A DNA stretch of 64,000 bases from contig JBKBIP010000006.1 in assembly GCA_046297495.1 (NCBI GenBank), positions 134,420 through 198,419 of the forward strand, read 5' to 3'. Both the position numbers and the translations under genes were made by a program. The notes below the pieces were generated by a model that was not told where the DNA came from, made no database searches, and saw only the letters and a program-made list of their open reading frames with translations. This DNA is from JBKBIP01 sp046297495 (GTDB lineage: Bacteria > Planctomycetota > Planctomycetia > Gemmatales > Gemmataceae). Every line of letters begins with the position of its first letter. Positions within the stretch are counted from its first letter, which is position 1. Below are positions 44,144-56,194 of the stretch, piece by piece.

Positions 44144-44716
44144 GTTGTCCTTCCTTTCAAGCGGCCCACTACCTGGAACAGCACCATGCCCACGATTTGA
44201 CCGATTACCTTTGACGCTGGGCGTCGGGGGAAAACAGCTGTATTCCCCCGGCTGAGACAAGATAGGATTTGACAGTTTTCTACCGTGCTTCTGGGGAGGA
44301 TTCAAGCGTCCGACAAAGAAAAATTTTCGCGGCAGGCTTCCCCTCTGGTAAATTAAGCGGATTATCGATGGCCGCCTGCCGCCTCTCATGCTCCACGCCG
44401 CCGCTCCGTCACGCCCCGCGGATCAACTCCGGTCATGCCGCGCGGGCCGATCTTGACAATGAGAAAAATGAAAAAGGACTGGCGCCGTGGATAAATTCGA
44501 TTTGCTTTCTTTCCTCTCCTACTTTACCATAATTGCTTAGTTCGGAACTTTTCTCTACATTACGGAAGTAATTGCCGCAGGCGAGCGGATCAAGAGTCTT
44601 TCCCTCATCATTTGCACCTTTGAGCGAAAACGCTTGCTCGCACGCCCGATCCAGGATTGTCGGTGGTCGCCAAGTCCGACCCCCTCCGTTTCCTCCCTTG
44701 AACGAAGGAAGCCACC
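44144..44716. other. Long leader region before the surface protein gene
   Basis: Contains a GGGGGAA/TTCCCCC stem at 44226-44249 and GACGC/GCGTC next to it, in the 5' leader of the small membrane protein (minus strand). A TTGACA at about 44453 has no matching -10 box. The AT-richer part 44480-44570 may hold the promoter of the surface protein. No gene supported. Confidence 0.35.
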
Positions 44717-46570
44717 ATGATCTGGAAGTTGTTGCCTCGCCGCAGCCGGTCCACCATTTCGACAAAACGAGTATATGGACCTGAACTGGAACAGCTGGAA
44801 AGCCGAGATGTCCCAGCGCCGCTTATTAATTTACTTGGATATACTCCCTCCACCATGCCCGCTGGCGGTGCTGGCACAACGCTCGTGACTCCCGCGGGAC
44901 GATCCGATGATGGTTCCTCTCCTGCCGTGGCACTCGGCTTCAACATCGATTTTTATGGCATCCAAACGAACACGGTGTTCGTCAACACGAACGGCAACAT
45001 CTCGTTCAATCAGGCGTTGTCCACGTTCACTCCATTTTCCAATCTGACAGGAGAACGCATCATCGCCCCCTTCATGGCGGATGTGGATACGCGCAATCCG
45101 CAAAGCGGCATTGTCAACTATGGGCCAGGGTTTTGGTTCGATTGCAACCGAGCCTTCATGGTCAATTACGTCAATGTCGGATACTTTGGTAGCAATGCGG
45201 ACAAGCTGAACTCGTTCCAGCTGATCTTAATTGACCGCAATGACACCGGGGCAGGTAATTTTGATTTCATCTTCAACTACAACACCATCCAATGGGAAAC
45301 AGGTGATGCCAGTGGTGGGACCAACGGTTTCGGTGGTGTGTCCGCGTTGGTGGGCTATTCCAACGGCGTCGCGCCTCCCAGTCCGATTCCCGGTTCGCCT
45401 ACTTTTGAGATGCCCGGTTCGCGCGTCCCCGGCTCTTTTCTCGACACGAATCCCGTGAGCGGACTAATTTATACCAGCAACGTTGGCATCCCCGGCCGTT
45501 GGGTGTTTAGCGTGCGCGGTGGCCAAGTGGGTGGTGTTGGCACGACGGCTGCATCGTTGTTCGCCACTGCAGCGGATGCGGGGGGCGCTCCCCATGTGCG
45601 GGTTTTCAATAGCGCCGGCTTCGTTCAAGGTTCATTCTTCGCCTATGATCCTTCATTCCGTGGAGGCGTGCGCATCGCCATTGCCGACGTCAACGGTGAT
45701 GGCGTCAACGACATCATTACGGCACCCGGGCCAGGCGGTGGACCTCATATCAAAGTCATTAACGGAGCACTCTTGCACTTAGTACAGCCGAATGGCGTAA
45801 TCTCTCCCGCAGCAGTCATCAGCAGTTTCATGGCCTACTCTCCCAATTTCACCGGCGGCGTATTTGTGGCGGCCGGCGATCTGAACCGCGACCGCACGAT
45901 GAACATCGTGACTGGCGCTGATGCCGGCGGCGGACCTCACGTGAAAGCTTTCGTGGGGCAAACTGGACAGCCGTTCTTGAGCTTCTTCGCCTACAATCCC
46001 CTCTTCCGGGGTGGCGTGCGCGTGGCCGTGGGAGATGTCACCGCTAACTGTTTACCCGACATCATCACCGCCGCTGGCCCTGGCGGCGGGCCGCATGTCC
46101 GGGTATTTAATAGCTTCGGCGTCCAAGTTCCTGGTCCCATCGGCAGCTTTTTCGCGTATCATCCCAGCTTCACGGGAGGCGTCTATGTCGCCGTGGCGGA
46201 TGTCGATGGTGGAACCAGCGGCATGTTTGGACAGGCGAACACCGGCTTGGACATCATCGTGGGCGCGGGGGCCGGCGGCGGGCCGCATGTGCGCGTCATC
46301 GATGGCGCTTCCGCGCGGGTGATCCGAGACTTCATGGCCAGCCCCGCCGGAGCGATCTTTCACGACGATGGCGCGCCGTTCCGCTCCGGTGTGCGCGTGG
46401 CGGGCCTGGATCGAAACAATGATTTCATGGCGGATATCCTGGTCAGTTTTGGACCGGCCCATGATCCCAATGTGTTGACTTTCGATAGCCGCACGCTTCG
46501 CCAAATCGATAATTTCTTCGCGTATCATCCGACTTTCCGCGGCGGCGTGTTCGTGGCGGCGTCGCGCTAG
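44717..46570 (+). CDS. Surface protein with nidogen-like domain and FG-GAP-like repeats
   Basis: 617 residues. The N-terminus has basic residues and ELEQLESRDVPAP, the LExLExR-type signal of large planctomycete secreted proteins. Residues 38-235 match a nidogen-like (NIDO) domain ('VFVNTNGNISFNQAL', 'RIIAPFMADVDTR', 'FDFIFNYNTIQWETGD'). From about residue 285 there are six units of about 50-65 residues built on 'GGGPHVRVF', 'SFFAY.P.F.GGV' and a D-x-N-x-D-G calcium loop; the loop is intact in unit 1 but degenerate in the third and sixth. Probably a beta-propeller adhesion protein. GAAGGAAG precedes the ATG. Confidence 0.88.
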   Translation: MIWKLLPRRSRSTISTKRVYGPELEQLESRDVPAPLINLLGYTPSTMPAGGAGTTLVTPAGRSDDGSSPAVALGFNIDFYGIQTNTVFVNTNGNISFNQALSTFTPFSNLTGERIIAPFMADVDTRNPQSGIVNYGPGFWFDCNRAFMVNYVNVGYFGSNADKLNSFQLILIDRNDTGAGNFDFIFNYNTIQWETGDASGGTNGFGGVSALVGYSNGVAPPSPIPGSPTFEMPGSRVPGSFLDTNPVSGLIYTSNVGIPGRWVFSVRGGQVGGVGTTAASLFATAADAGGAPHVRVFNSAGFVQGSFFAYDPSFRGGVRIAIADVNGDGVNDIITAPGPGGGPHIKVINGALLHLVQPNGVISPAAVISSFMAYSPNFTGGVFVAAGDLNRDRTMNIVTGADAGGGPHVKAFVGQTGQPFLSFFAYNPLFRGGVRVAVGDVTANCLPDIITAAGPGGGPHVRVFNSFGVQVPGPIGSFFAYHPSFTGGVYVAVADVDGGTSGMFGQANTGLDIIVGAGAGGGPHVRVIDGASARVIRDFMASPAGAIFHDDGAPFRSGVRVAGLDRNNDFMADILVSFGPAHDPNVLTFDSRTLRQIDNFFAYHPTFRGGVFVAASR

Positions 46571-46626
46571 GCGTTCCTGCAATCGCGTGCACCAGCAGTA
46601 TACCCATTTCCGATCGACGAGCGGCT

Positions 46627-46664
46627 GGCTCGATTCGTGTTCGGCAGGCCACGCGAATCGAGCC
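46627..46664. other. Strong stem-loop after the surface protein gene
   Basis: GGCTCGATTCGTG pairs with CACGCGAATCGAGCC (one mismatch and a bulge) around a 10-base loop, 57 bases after the stop. No T-run follows directly, so it may be a terminator of the non-canonical type or an mRNA 3' end. The remainder of the gap to 46903 shows nothing. Confidence 0.5.
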
Positions 46665-46903
46665 AGTTCCCGCTTTGGGGAGCGTGACTTTTTCCAACCG
46701 TTTACTTGACCCGCCGAGCGCTGTTCGACTATTTTAACAGAGAGATTATTCGAGCCAGTGTGAAGAGGTCGTAATGTCCCAATCGTAACGGAAATGGGGC
46801 CTCACGATTCTCCCTTTCTCGGGTAGTCTCGAATCGGCAATCCCGTCGATCCTTCCCGTTGTCCCTCTCTCCCGATGCGTCCAGGTGGAATCGAGGCGAA
46901 GTG

Positions 46904-48316
46904 ATGAGCGTGGTCCGATCTTCTCAATCAGGGAAAAGCGCGCCCGGCCTGGGAACGCGGCTGTTGCGTCTCAGCATCGCCTTGTTGCCGCTGGGAATCA
47001 TGATCGCGGGCTTTACGTACCAGATAGGTCCCGTTCCCCTGCCGGTCTGGGCGGGGGTGGGCGCCCAGCTCATGCTTACCCTCATCTTTTGGACGAATCT
47101 TCGTCTATGGCAACGGCCAGTCGGTAGTCCGCTGATCATCCTCTACTTAGTCGCCCTGGGTTGGGTTTGGTTGGTAGGGCATTACTTCGAGACTTGGTAC
47201 ACGCACTTTAGCCAATCGCTGCTGCTGGTCATCTTGCTCATCGTGTTCGCTCTCAAGTTTCTGCGTGATTCCGGCGCCTGGTCCTGCCGGCGCGTGCGCC
47301 AGTTGACGGACCAGCTGACCCGGCGCCGGGATTGGCCCTCGGATTGGTTGGCGTACCGTTCTTTGCCGGAGGTGCGCGAGCTGCGCGAGCTGTTGCTGTT
47401 CGATCCGACGCCCGCCTTGGCCCTGTTGACTCAGCCCCGAACCGAGGTCCGCGTGGCGGCGTTGCTGGCTCTGGAAGGGCACAAAGACTGGCGGGGCGGG
47501 CAAGCCGAGGCGCTGTTGCGCCTGGCCCAAGAAGCCCGCGAGCCGACCGTGCGCGGCGCGGTCGTGCTGGCCTTGGGAAGTCTGGAAGAACGCGCGCTCA
47601 TTGAGGCCGTGGCCGAATATCTCTTCGATCCCGCGCCGCTGGTGCGCCGTGCGACGGCGGAGGCCCTGCTGCGCGACACGGAGAAACGCTGGACGTGGTT
47701 CCGCTCCCCGGTGCGGCAATATCTGGGAGACCCCGCGTATCAAGAAGATGGCGCTTTATGTCCGGCCGGCACGTTGTTGTCCACGGAGGCGGTGAACGAT
47801 TTGCTGGCTTGGTCCAGCGAGAAAGGCCCCTTGGGGGTGCGCTCGGCGCTAACCCTGGGAGCACATTATCAAAGTGTCTTGAGTTCGCGCCCGGACCCGC
47901 GGTTCATCGACGAGCTGAAACGCCAAGTCGCCGACCCGCAGCTGGCCCCCGCTCTGCGCTTGGAGCTGGCCCGCCTACTCGATCAAACGAGCGAGTTGGA
48001 TGCGGACTTGCTGGAGAAATTGCTCGACGCCGCCAATGCCGCCCCCTTGCGTTTGCTGGCCGCTGAGCGCCTGCTGGCTGATCCGAACCACGCGGCCGCC
48101 ATCGCGGCGCTCAAGGAACTGGCACGCTTGCCCAACCGTGAAATGGCCCTGAGCACGGCCGAAGTGGTGCAGCGCCGCCTGGGGATTGACTTGGGCTTGG
48201 CGCTGGGTCAACCCCTTCCCGCTGCGCACAGCCGTCAAGCCGCCGAAGTCACCCGCCGCGTCATGCACTGGGCGGCGCAAGGGGAGAAGGTGTCGTTCTC
48301 GCATTTCTCGTTGTAA
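46904..48316 (+). CDS. Membrane protein with HEAT repeats
   Basis: 470 residues. Four membrane helices lie in the first 125 residues (about 22-42, 49-68, 78-95 and 103-122). The soluble remainder has helical repeats of the HEAT type ('PRTEVRVAALLALEGHKDW', 'EPTVRGAVVLALGSLEERALIEAVAEYLFDPAPLVRRATAEALL', 'APLRLLAAERLLADPNHAAAIAALKELARLP'). Such repeats serve protein-protein contact. A TTG at 46859 is in frame but the ATG at 46904 follows GAGGCGAA. Function unknown. Confidence 0.78.
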   Translation: MSVVRSSQSGKSAPGLGTRLLRLSIALLPLGIMIAGFTYQIGPVPLPVWAGVGAQLMLTLIFWTNLRLWQRPVGSPLIILYLVALGWVWLVGHYFETWYTHFSQSLLLVILLIVFALKFLRDSGAWSCRRVRQLTDQLTRRRDWPSDWLAYRSLPEVRELRELLLFDPTPALALLTQPRTEVRVAALLALEGHKDWRGGQAEALLRLAQEAREPTVRGAVVLALGSLEERALIEAVAEYLFDPAPLVRRATAEALLRDTEKRWTWFRSPVRQYLGDPAYQEDGALCPAGTLLSTEAVNDLLAWSSEKGPLGVRSALTLGAHYQSVLSSRPDPRFIDELKRQVADPQLAPALRLELARLLDQTSELDADLLEKLLDAANAAPLRLLAAERLLADPNHAAAIAALKELARLPNREMALSTAEVVQRRLGIDLGLALGQPLPAAHSRQAAEVTRRVMHWAAQGEKVSFSHFSL

Positions 48317-48893
48317 GCGACGGTCTGCCAATGAAAAAGGGCAACCCTCTGGGGGGAAGAGGGTTGCCCACGACGGGGTTCGGCAGGTCATTGTTGATCG
48401 GGGGATAAGGGCGGGAGATTTCGGAAGGGAGCGAGCAGCCACGATCAACCAGCGGCGAACGGGGGAATGCCGCCAGCGCGGGAACTCGCTAAGGTCGTTT
48501 CCAAGCCGGTGGCATCGGGGGGAGATCGACCGCCACCGGCTGGTTTACATCGCGCCGAGCAGGATACCTCCCCGGCACGCCACCTGTTCTTCTGACAGGA
48601 GCCGGCGTCATCGGTATGATGCGCCAGCGGTGAATTAGGGTTGCAACCTGCGTGCCAATTCACGACCGGAAACACCATCATCGGACGACACTTTTCGCAA
48701 CTGCCAATACAACAAAGAGTTAATTTATTGACGCTTCTTCCACGCCCGGAATCATTCGCTGCCCCCGGCTCGTCGCAACGATTTTCATTTGTAAAATGCT
48801 CCATGACTTTGTAAGACATGCCGAAATCGGGCCGTGCGTGGGGGGCCGGCGGCGGCCTCGACCGGCCGGCCGTTCTCCCATGAGCCGACACCT
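48317..48893. other. Intergenic region with a hairpin after the HEAT-repeat gene
   Basis: GGGCAACCCTC and GAGGGTTGCCC (48339-48369) form a perfect 11-bp stem without a T-run. A minus-strand frame of 148 codons at 48445-48891 includes a cysteine-rich stretch, but it has no ribosome site and unusual composition and is not accepted as a gene. Nothing else is supported. Confidence 0.45.
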
Positions 48894-50186
48894 ATGCTTG
48901 CCGACACCTTGGCCAACGACATCTATCACGAAATTTGCCGGATTCCGCTCATCGACCCGCATTCGCACATCAACCCGCACCAGCCCACGGCCCGCGGCCT
49001 CGATGACATTCTCGGCTACCACTACTACACCGAATTGGCCCACTCCGCCGGCATGGACAAGTCACCACTGGCCGCCGACGTCGAGCCGCGCGAGCGCGTC
49101 CGGGCTATCTTGACCCATCTCGACCGGATCGACAACACCGTGCAGTATTCCTGGTTCCTGGAGATCGCCCACGTCTTCTTGGACTTCGAGGGGGAACGGC
49201 TGGGGCCGAGTGATTGCGATTGGCTGTGCGCCCAGGCCGACAAGCTCATGGCACAGCCTGACTGGGAAACGCAAGTGCTGTGCAAGTCGAACATCGAGAA
49301 AGTCTTCTTGACCAACGATTTCGATGATCCGCTCGAAGGTTTCGACACCGACCGCTACCTTCCCTGTCTGCGCACCGACGATTTGGTCTTTCACCTGGAT
49401 AAGGCCGCGGTGCGCCAGCGGTTAGCGCGGGCGACGAACGTGGAGGTTGGGGATGTGAAATCGCTCCGCCAGGCCGTCGGCAAGCTGTTTGAGCATTTCA
49501 CGCGCAAGGGGGCACGGGCCTGTGCCATCTCCTTGCCGCCAGACTTCGCCCCCAGCGCTGTTCCCGACTGGCAGGCCGAGGAAGCGCTGCAGGCCCTGAT
49601 CCAAAGCAGCGCGCAAGGAGCGGCGGAGGATGTTCATTCCCATGCGATTGGCGCCCGCTACATCTTCTGGACGCTGGCCGAGCATTGTCGGGACTTCAAA
49701 TTGCCATTCGATTTGATGATCGGTGTTAATCGCAAAGTGTATGTGGATGGGGTTTTTCAGGGGCAAGATTTGTTCGACCAGCGCACTTCATTGATTCAAT
49801 ACGCCCCGCTGTTCAACGCCTTTCCCGAAGTGATGTTTCCCATCTCCGTGCTCTCGAGTGGCCAGAATCAAGAGTTGGCCAGTTACAGTTGGATCTTTCC
49901 TAATGTGCTAACCAATGGTCACTGGTGGTACTCCAACGTGCCGGTGTACATCGAGCGCGACACCCGCGCCCGCTTGCAGGCCGTCCCCAAGACGAAACAG
50001 ATCGGTTACTACAGCGACATGTACAAGCTGGAATTCGGCTTGCCCAAGTTCAACATGTATCGCCGCGTGCTGGCCAAGGTGTTGGCCGATGACTTCGTCC
50101 GCCCCCGTATGTCCAGCGAAACGCAAGCGGTGCAACTGGCCCAGCTGATATTGCGGGAGAACGTGCGCGCGATCTTTAATGTGTGA
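48894..50186 (+). CDS. Amidohydrolase-superfamily protein, uronate isomerase-like
   Basis: 430 residues. The start 'IPLIDPHSHINPHQPTARGLDDILGYHYYTE' has the metal-binding HxH of the amidohydrolase superfamily and the 'DDILGYHYYTEL' pattern seen in UxaC-type uronate isomerases; 'DVHSHAIGARYIFWTLAEHCRDFKLPFDLMIG' and the C-terminal 'LILRENVRAIFNV' fit the same group. Uronate isomerases interconvert glucuronate and fructuronate. Sequence is divergent, so the exact substrate is open. ATG 48894 begins the conserved part; a start at 48834 would add a low-complexity tail. Confidence 0.75.
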   Translation: MLADTLANDIYHEICRIPLIDPHSHINPHQPTARGLDDILGYHYYTELAHSAGMDKSPLAADVEPRERVRAILTHLDRIDNTVQYSWFLEIAHVFLDFEGERLGPSDCDWLCAQADKLMAQPDWETQVLCKSNIEKVFLTNDFDDPLEGFDTDRYLPCLRTDDLVFHLDKAAVRQRLARATNVEVGDVKSLRQAVGKLFEHFTRKGARACAISLPPDFAPSAVPDWQAEEALQALIQSSAQGAAEDVHSHAIGARYIFWTLAEHCRDFKLPFDLMIGVNRKVYVDGVFQGQDLFDQRTSLIQYAPLFNAFPEVMFPISVLSSGQNQELASYSWIFPNVLTNGHWWYSNVPVYIERDTRARLQAVPKTKQIGYYSDMYKLEFGLPKFNMYRRVLAKVLADDFVRPRMSSETQAVQLAQLILRENVRAIFNV

Positions 50187-50220
50187 CAATCGTTGTCCGT
50201 TTTCTGACGTTGAAGATGGC

Positions 50221-50265
50221 TCGGTTCGCGCCAAGAAAAAGCGGCGGGCACGAACCGCTGAATTC
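50221..50265. repeat. Intergenic palindrome, family A (copy 6)
   Basis: Arms TCGGTTCGCGCC and GGCACGAACCGCTGAATTC between the convergent uronate isomerase-like and TPR genes. Confidence 0.65.
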
Positions 50266-50284
50266 CTGGCCCGAGCTTGGCCTA

Positions 50285-52669
50285 TCACTGTCCAGCGGCG
50301 TGCTTCGTGACCCAATCCGACCAGTATTGCCGGGTGCGCGAAGGGGTTTTTCCGTCAAAGGCTGGCTCATCCATGTCTTTCATCATGTCACGGACACGAG
50401 CCACGGTCTTGCGCGCGGCGGCGCTATCACCGAGGAGATTAGAACAGTTCCAGATGTGCCATAAGGCAATCAGACCATCGACTTGATGATGATAGCGGTT
50501 GGCCAAAATTTCATACAGCCGCAGGGCTTCGGGGATGTCGCGTTGGAAACGGCATTCGGCGACGGCGAAAGAGGCTTGACGCAAGAGGGCATCCTCAGCG
50601 CCAGTCAATGGCGCGCGTTGTTGCCGGGCCAACAGCGTATCGGCAAGCTGTTGATAGTGCCCGGCCGCCTTGTCGAGCCATTGTTGGCGCAAGGCGCGGT
50701 AACGAGCCTGGGCGTCTCGGATTCCCGTTTCGTGCAGACTGAGCTGCTTGCTTTCCAGGTCAGCCAGGAGGCGGCAACAACTACCGAGCTGAAAGCGGGC
50801 TTGCAAGGCCTGGGGATGGTTGGGATAGCGATCCAGGGCTTGTTGCAAGCGCAGCTCGGCCATCCGATAGTTCCGGCCACGTTCATACAGCAAGTTCGCC
50901 AGCGCGTAGAGAGTTTGTTCCTCCGCCTCGCGGTTCGGCTCGGTCTGCATCAGCTTCAAATTCTGTTCCAGAAATTCCTCGGCCTCATCGAGTTCTCGAG
51001 CACGAATCTTGGCCAAGGCCAATTGGTAGCGGGCATGAAAGGCAAAGGGGCTGTCATGCTGAAGGCAGCGCAGGTAGGCGGTTTGCGCGGCCTTGTCTTG
51101 TTCCAGGGCGCGGTAGGCTTCCGCCAAGGCGTACCAAGCTTCCCCCAGGCGACCGGCTGGCGCTTGCGGCAGATTCACGAATTGTCCCAAGGCAGCGATC
51201 ACGCGGGCAGGTTGCTGACTTTGGCGATAGCGGTCGCCGGCCAGCCACAACCATTCCCCGCGTTCCTGACTATTATCCACGAAGCTGGCGGCGGCTTCGT
51301 AAGCGGCCCCCGCTTGGCGGTATTGCTCACGAGCATCGGCCTCCAGATTCGCGTTCCCCGTTCGCCGCGCTTCGGCGCGCAACGCCGCCGCCCAAGCATC
51401 GGCATTCTCTGCGTAGAGATGTTGGCTCTTGCCGGGCAGGGTTAGCAAACCGTACAATCGGGCCACTTGTTGGGCCTGGGCATAGTGTCCCAGCTCGCGA
51501 TAATGTAAGCTCGCTGTCTCCAACAATGTCCGCGCCGCCGCCAATGCGATGAAATTGTTTCGATAATCAGTGGGACCAGCGATGCCGTTCAAGGCATCTT
51601 CCAGCACGTCCACGGCCTTATCGGGATCGTCGCCGTACAAGTACAATTCGGCCAACTGCAAGGCAGCAGCCTGACCGGCCATGCCCTGGTTATAGCGGCG
51701 TGTCTGTTCCCACACCTGCGCTGCTTCGCGATGACGACCACTGCGGTGATAACAGGTGCCGAGATTGTACATCACCCGCGCTAGTTGATTGGGGCCAGCC
51801 CGCGGGTCCTCGCGGATTTGCTCCCAGAGGGGTATCGCTTCCTTCCAGGCCTCCTGATCTTGATACAGGCGGGCCAGCAGGAACCGCAAGCGAAAGAGAA
51901 CGTCGCCGGGAATCTCCTCGCCGCCGCGGCGCAAGGCATGTTCGAGCACTTGCTGGGCTTCCCCCTTTTGATTTAGGCGACACAACAGCTCAGCCCGCAA
52001 CAATCGTGGCCGGGACAAGGCCACGTCATCCGCCAAAGGGGTGGCCAGCTGCTGTTGATTGGCGGTCAAGGCGGCGGTCAAGTCGGGATGGGGCATGCGC
52101 AGATGCGCCTCAGCCAATAAGCCATAAGCCTCGAAGCGATTTTCCTGTTGCTCCACCGTGCGTTGCAGATAGGTAAGCGTCCGCTGCGGTTCGACGTTCA
52201 GCTGATGCCATGTCTTGGCCAATTGATAGGCCAGACGCACTTGATCCGGCGGCGGCACACCCAGGGCGTCGGCTTGTTCGAGGTGGTGGCGCGCCAGCTG
52301 CCAGGCTGCGTTGGTTGCCGCGTTGGCGGCGGCCTCGGCCTGGCGCACGTGCCAACAGCCAAGCAAGAAATGCGCTTCCCCCCGGCGTTCGGGATACGCG
52401 TTCATCAGCCGCACCACGTCCTCGGCCTGAACCAACCACAGGGCCGCCTCGCTGTTGGCATCCGCCAGCGCGTGCCGAATGGCGGCCAGTTGGCGTTCCG
52501 CTTGGCGCAAGGCGACATCGCCACTCAGCAGCGGCCGCGCCAGCCAGACAGCAAGCATGGCCAGGACGCCAGCCAGAAAAGTTGGCGCTTGCCATAAGCG
52601 GCGAGGGGTCCAGCGTGACGTCTTGCCCGCAATGATGTCCGCGACGCTGGCAGCGCTATCCTTGGCCAT
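50285..52669 (-). CDS. TPR-repeat membrane-anchored protein
   Basis: 794 residues. One membrane helix near the N-terminus (about 29-50, 'FLAGVLAMLAVWLARPLLSG') and then helical repeats over almost the whole length with the TPR pattern, for example 'ARVMYNLGTCYHRSGRHREAAQVWEQTRRYNQ', 'GEAWYALAEAYRALEQDKAAQTAYLRCLQHD' and 'QTLYALANLLYERGRNYRMAELRLQQAL'. At least 10 units are visible. Probably a large extracytoplasmic or cytoplasmic scaffold, orientation unknown. No enzymatic domain is seen. Confidence 0.82.
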   Translation of the reverse strand: MAKDSAASVADIIAGKTSRWTPRRLWQAPTFLAGVLAMLAVWLARPLLSGDVALRQAERQLAAIRHALADANSEAALWLVQAEDVVRLMNAYPERRGEAHFLLGCWHVRQAEAAANAATNAAWQLARHHLEQADALGVPPPDQVRLAYQLAKTWHQLNVEPQRTLTYLQRTVEQQENRFEAYGLLAEAHLRMPHPDLTAALTANQQQLATPLADDVALSRPRLLRAELLCRLNQKGEAQQVLEHALRRGGEEIPGDVLFRLRFLLARLYQDQEAWKEAIPLWEQIREDPRAGPNQLARVMYNLGTCYHRSGRHREAAQVWEQTRRYNQGMAGQAAALQLAELYLYGDDPDKAVDVLEDALNGIAGPTDYRNNFIALAAARTLLETASLHYRELGHYAQAQQVARLYGLLTLPGKSQHLYAENADAWAAALRAEARRTGNANLEADAREQYRQAGAAYEAAASFVDNSQERGEWLWLAGDRYRQSQQPARVIAALGQFVNLPQAPAGRLGEAWYALAEAYRALEQDKAAQTAYLRCLQHDSPFAFHARYQLALAKIRARELDEAEEFLEQNLKLMQTEPNREAEEQTLYALANLLYERGRNYRMAELRLQQALDRYPNHPQALQARFQLGSCCRLLADLESKQLSLHETGIRDAQARYRALRQQWLDKAAGHYQQLADTLLARQQRAPLTGAEDALLRQASFAVAECRFQRDIPEALRLYEILANRYHHQVDGLIALWHIWNCSNLLGDSAAARKTVARVRDMMKDMDEPAFDGKTPSRTRQYWSDWVTKHAAGQ

Positions 52670-53017
52670 CGGCTGGCTCCATCCTCAAGGCAACCCCGCG
52701 CGCCGGCACCTCGGGCGCGCTACTATAGTCCAGGTGACGGCGGCTTCATGGCATATTTCGCCCTCGCGGTCAAGAGCAAGTCGAACACGGGAAATTCCCT
52801 TCAACTCGAACTACCCGCTTGCCGAGCGTCCCGTGTTGTGGTTAAGCTGGGACAAATGGTTGTGTTGGAGACAGAACGGAGTGAGATAAATGGTATCTGA
52901 TGGTTCATGTAAAGTACCGACTCCCAAATTCAACGAGTCGATATTCAAGGCATCCTGCACCGTTTGCAACTCCGTTGAGCAAACAACGAGCATTTGGACT
53001 CCGGGGAGGGCAATCCC
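52670..53017. other. Intergenic region between TPR gene and cupin gene
   Basis: About 350 bases that become less GC-rich after 52850. A 60-codon minus-strand frame at 52811-52993 has no ribosome site and no recognisable features. Probably promoter region of the TPR gene plus non-coding DNA. Confidence 0.3.
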
Positions 53018-53479
53018 TCACTCCAGTATCTCGACATCATATTTCTTACACAAGGCCCGGACGGCTTCCTTGTCGTTGTCGTCAAGGGCATCGACTTCCT
53101 TGAAGTAGTTGCTGAAATGGCCGGGGATGACGGTGAGCAGCAGCTTGCCGGCGCTGCTGCCGACGTTGCGGAAGGTGTGCGGGATGTCGCGTGGGCAGGC
53201 GGCGCAGGCGCCGGCGGGGGCGGCGATGGTCTGGCCACCAACGCGGATTTCAAATTGTCCTTCGAGAATGTAGAAAATCTCGGTTTCGTGACGATGAACG
53301 TGCAGCGGGGGGCCGCCGCCAGGAGGAATCGTTTGCTCCAAGACGGCGTAGGCGCCGTTGGTCTGCTCGCTTTCGACTTTGAAGACGCTTTGGGAATGTA
53401 GCACGCCGACCTTCTTCCCCTCACCCGGCCCGGTGATGATGGGGCTGGTCATTTCGCTGGGCAGATCATGCCAATTCAT
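53018..53479 (-). CDS. Cupin domain protein
   Basis: 153 residues. One conserved cupin barrel: 'TIPPGGGPPLHVHRHETEIFYILEGQFEIRVGG' carries the metal-binding HxHx4E motif and 'CPRDIPHTFRNVGSSAGKLLL' the second histidine motif. Family members range from dioxygenases to sugar isomerases and binding proteins; function cannot be narrowed. The start lies two bases after the sucD stop with AAAGGG before the ATG, so it is cotranscribed with sucD. Confidence 0.85.
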   Translation of the reverse strand: MNWHDLPSEMTSPIITGPGEGKKVGVLHSQSVFKVESEQTNGAYAVLEQTIPPGGGPPLHVHRHETEIFYILEGQFEIRVGGQTIAAPAGACAACPRDIPHTFRNVGSSAGKLLLTVIPGHFSNYFKEVDALDDNDKEAVRALCKKYDVEILE

Positions 53480-53481
53480 CG

Positions 53482-54357
<876 letters not shown>

Positions 54358-54442
54358 CGAAAAACCTTTAGTTACCGTTGGGCTGTGTCGTGGATGAAAC
54401 GGATTGTGGAGAGTTAGTATATTCAATCGGATAATTGGTCCA

Positions 54443-54491
54443 ATTCATCGTTTCGCGCCGACTATCCGCTGCCGGCGCGAAACGATGAAGC
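54443..54491. repeat. Intergenic palindrome, family A (copy 7)
   Basis: ATTCATCGTTTCGCGCCG and CGGCGCGAAACGATGAA are perfect complements over 17 bases around a 12-base loop: the best-preserved copy of the family. It lies between ahcY and sucD, both on the minus strand. Confidence 0.8.
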
Positions 54492-54528
54492 CGATGAGCT
54501 TGCCTACGGCTCGCTCGCTAAACTTGGA

Positions 54529-55875
<1,347 letters not shown>

Positions 55876-56194
55876 CGGTTCTCCTTCAGGGAAAAAAGGG
55901 ATGGAATGTTGCGATGAAGGGATTTTCGTGAAAAGAGGGGAAAAAGTCAAACCGAGTGGAGCAGAGAAATTGAGGGAGAGGCCTGATGATCTCGTGCGGC
56001 GCGACGCCCGTGGTGCGAGCGGTCTCTTGCCGTTGCCGTTTTGATGCCGCGCGCTGCCGATGGCTTGAGCCCATGAGCAAAAACTCCCAATGTTTCATCT
56101 TGCCTGATGCGCCGCGCGGGACGTAATCTTAATCTTGGTCCCTGAAAGTGAAAAAACTGGCGCGATTGGGCGCCAGCGGCCAACAGGGGTAGCA
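55876..56194. other. Divergent intergenic region, ahcY / RND adaptor
   Basis: About 320 bases carrying the leaders of both genes. No palindrome of families A to D, no recognisable riboswitch, no clear promoter boxes. A purine-rich stretch (about 55885-55970) precedes ahcY. Confidence 0.35.

Noticed and set aside
48445..48891. 148-codon minus-strand cysteine-containing frame
   Set aside because: No ribosome site, no signal or known domain, arginine/glycine-rich composition as in shadow frames, and low similarity in style to the genuine cysteine-rich proteins of this window.
50483..51445. 320-codon plus-strand frame
   Set aside because: Antisense to the TPR protein gene, whose repeat pattern is clear on the minus strand.
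52811..52993. 60-codon minus-strand frame between the TPR and cupin genes
   Set aside because: No ribosome binding site and no recognisable feature; probably non-coding DNA.
55876..56130. SAH or SAM riboswitch in the ahcY leader
   Set aside because: The conserved cores of these classes could not be found on the minus strand by eye; only generic GC-rich stems are visible.
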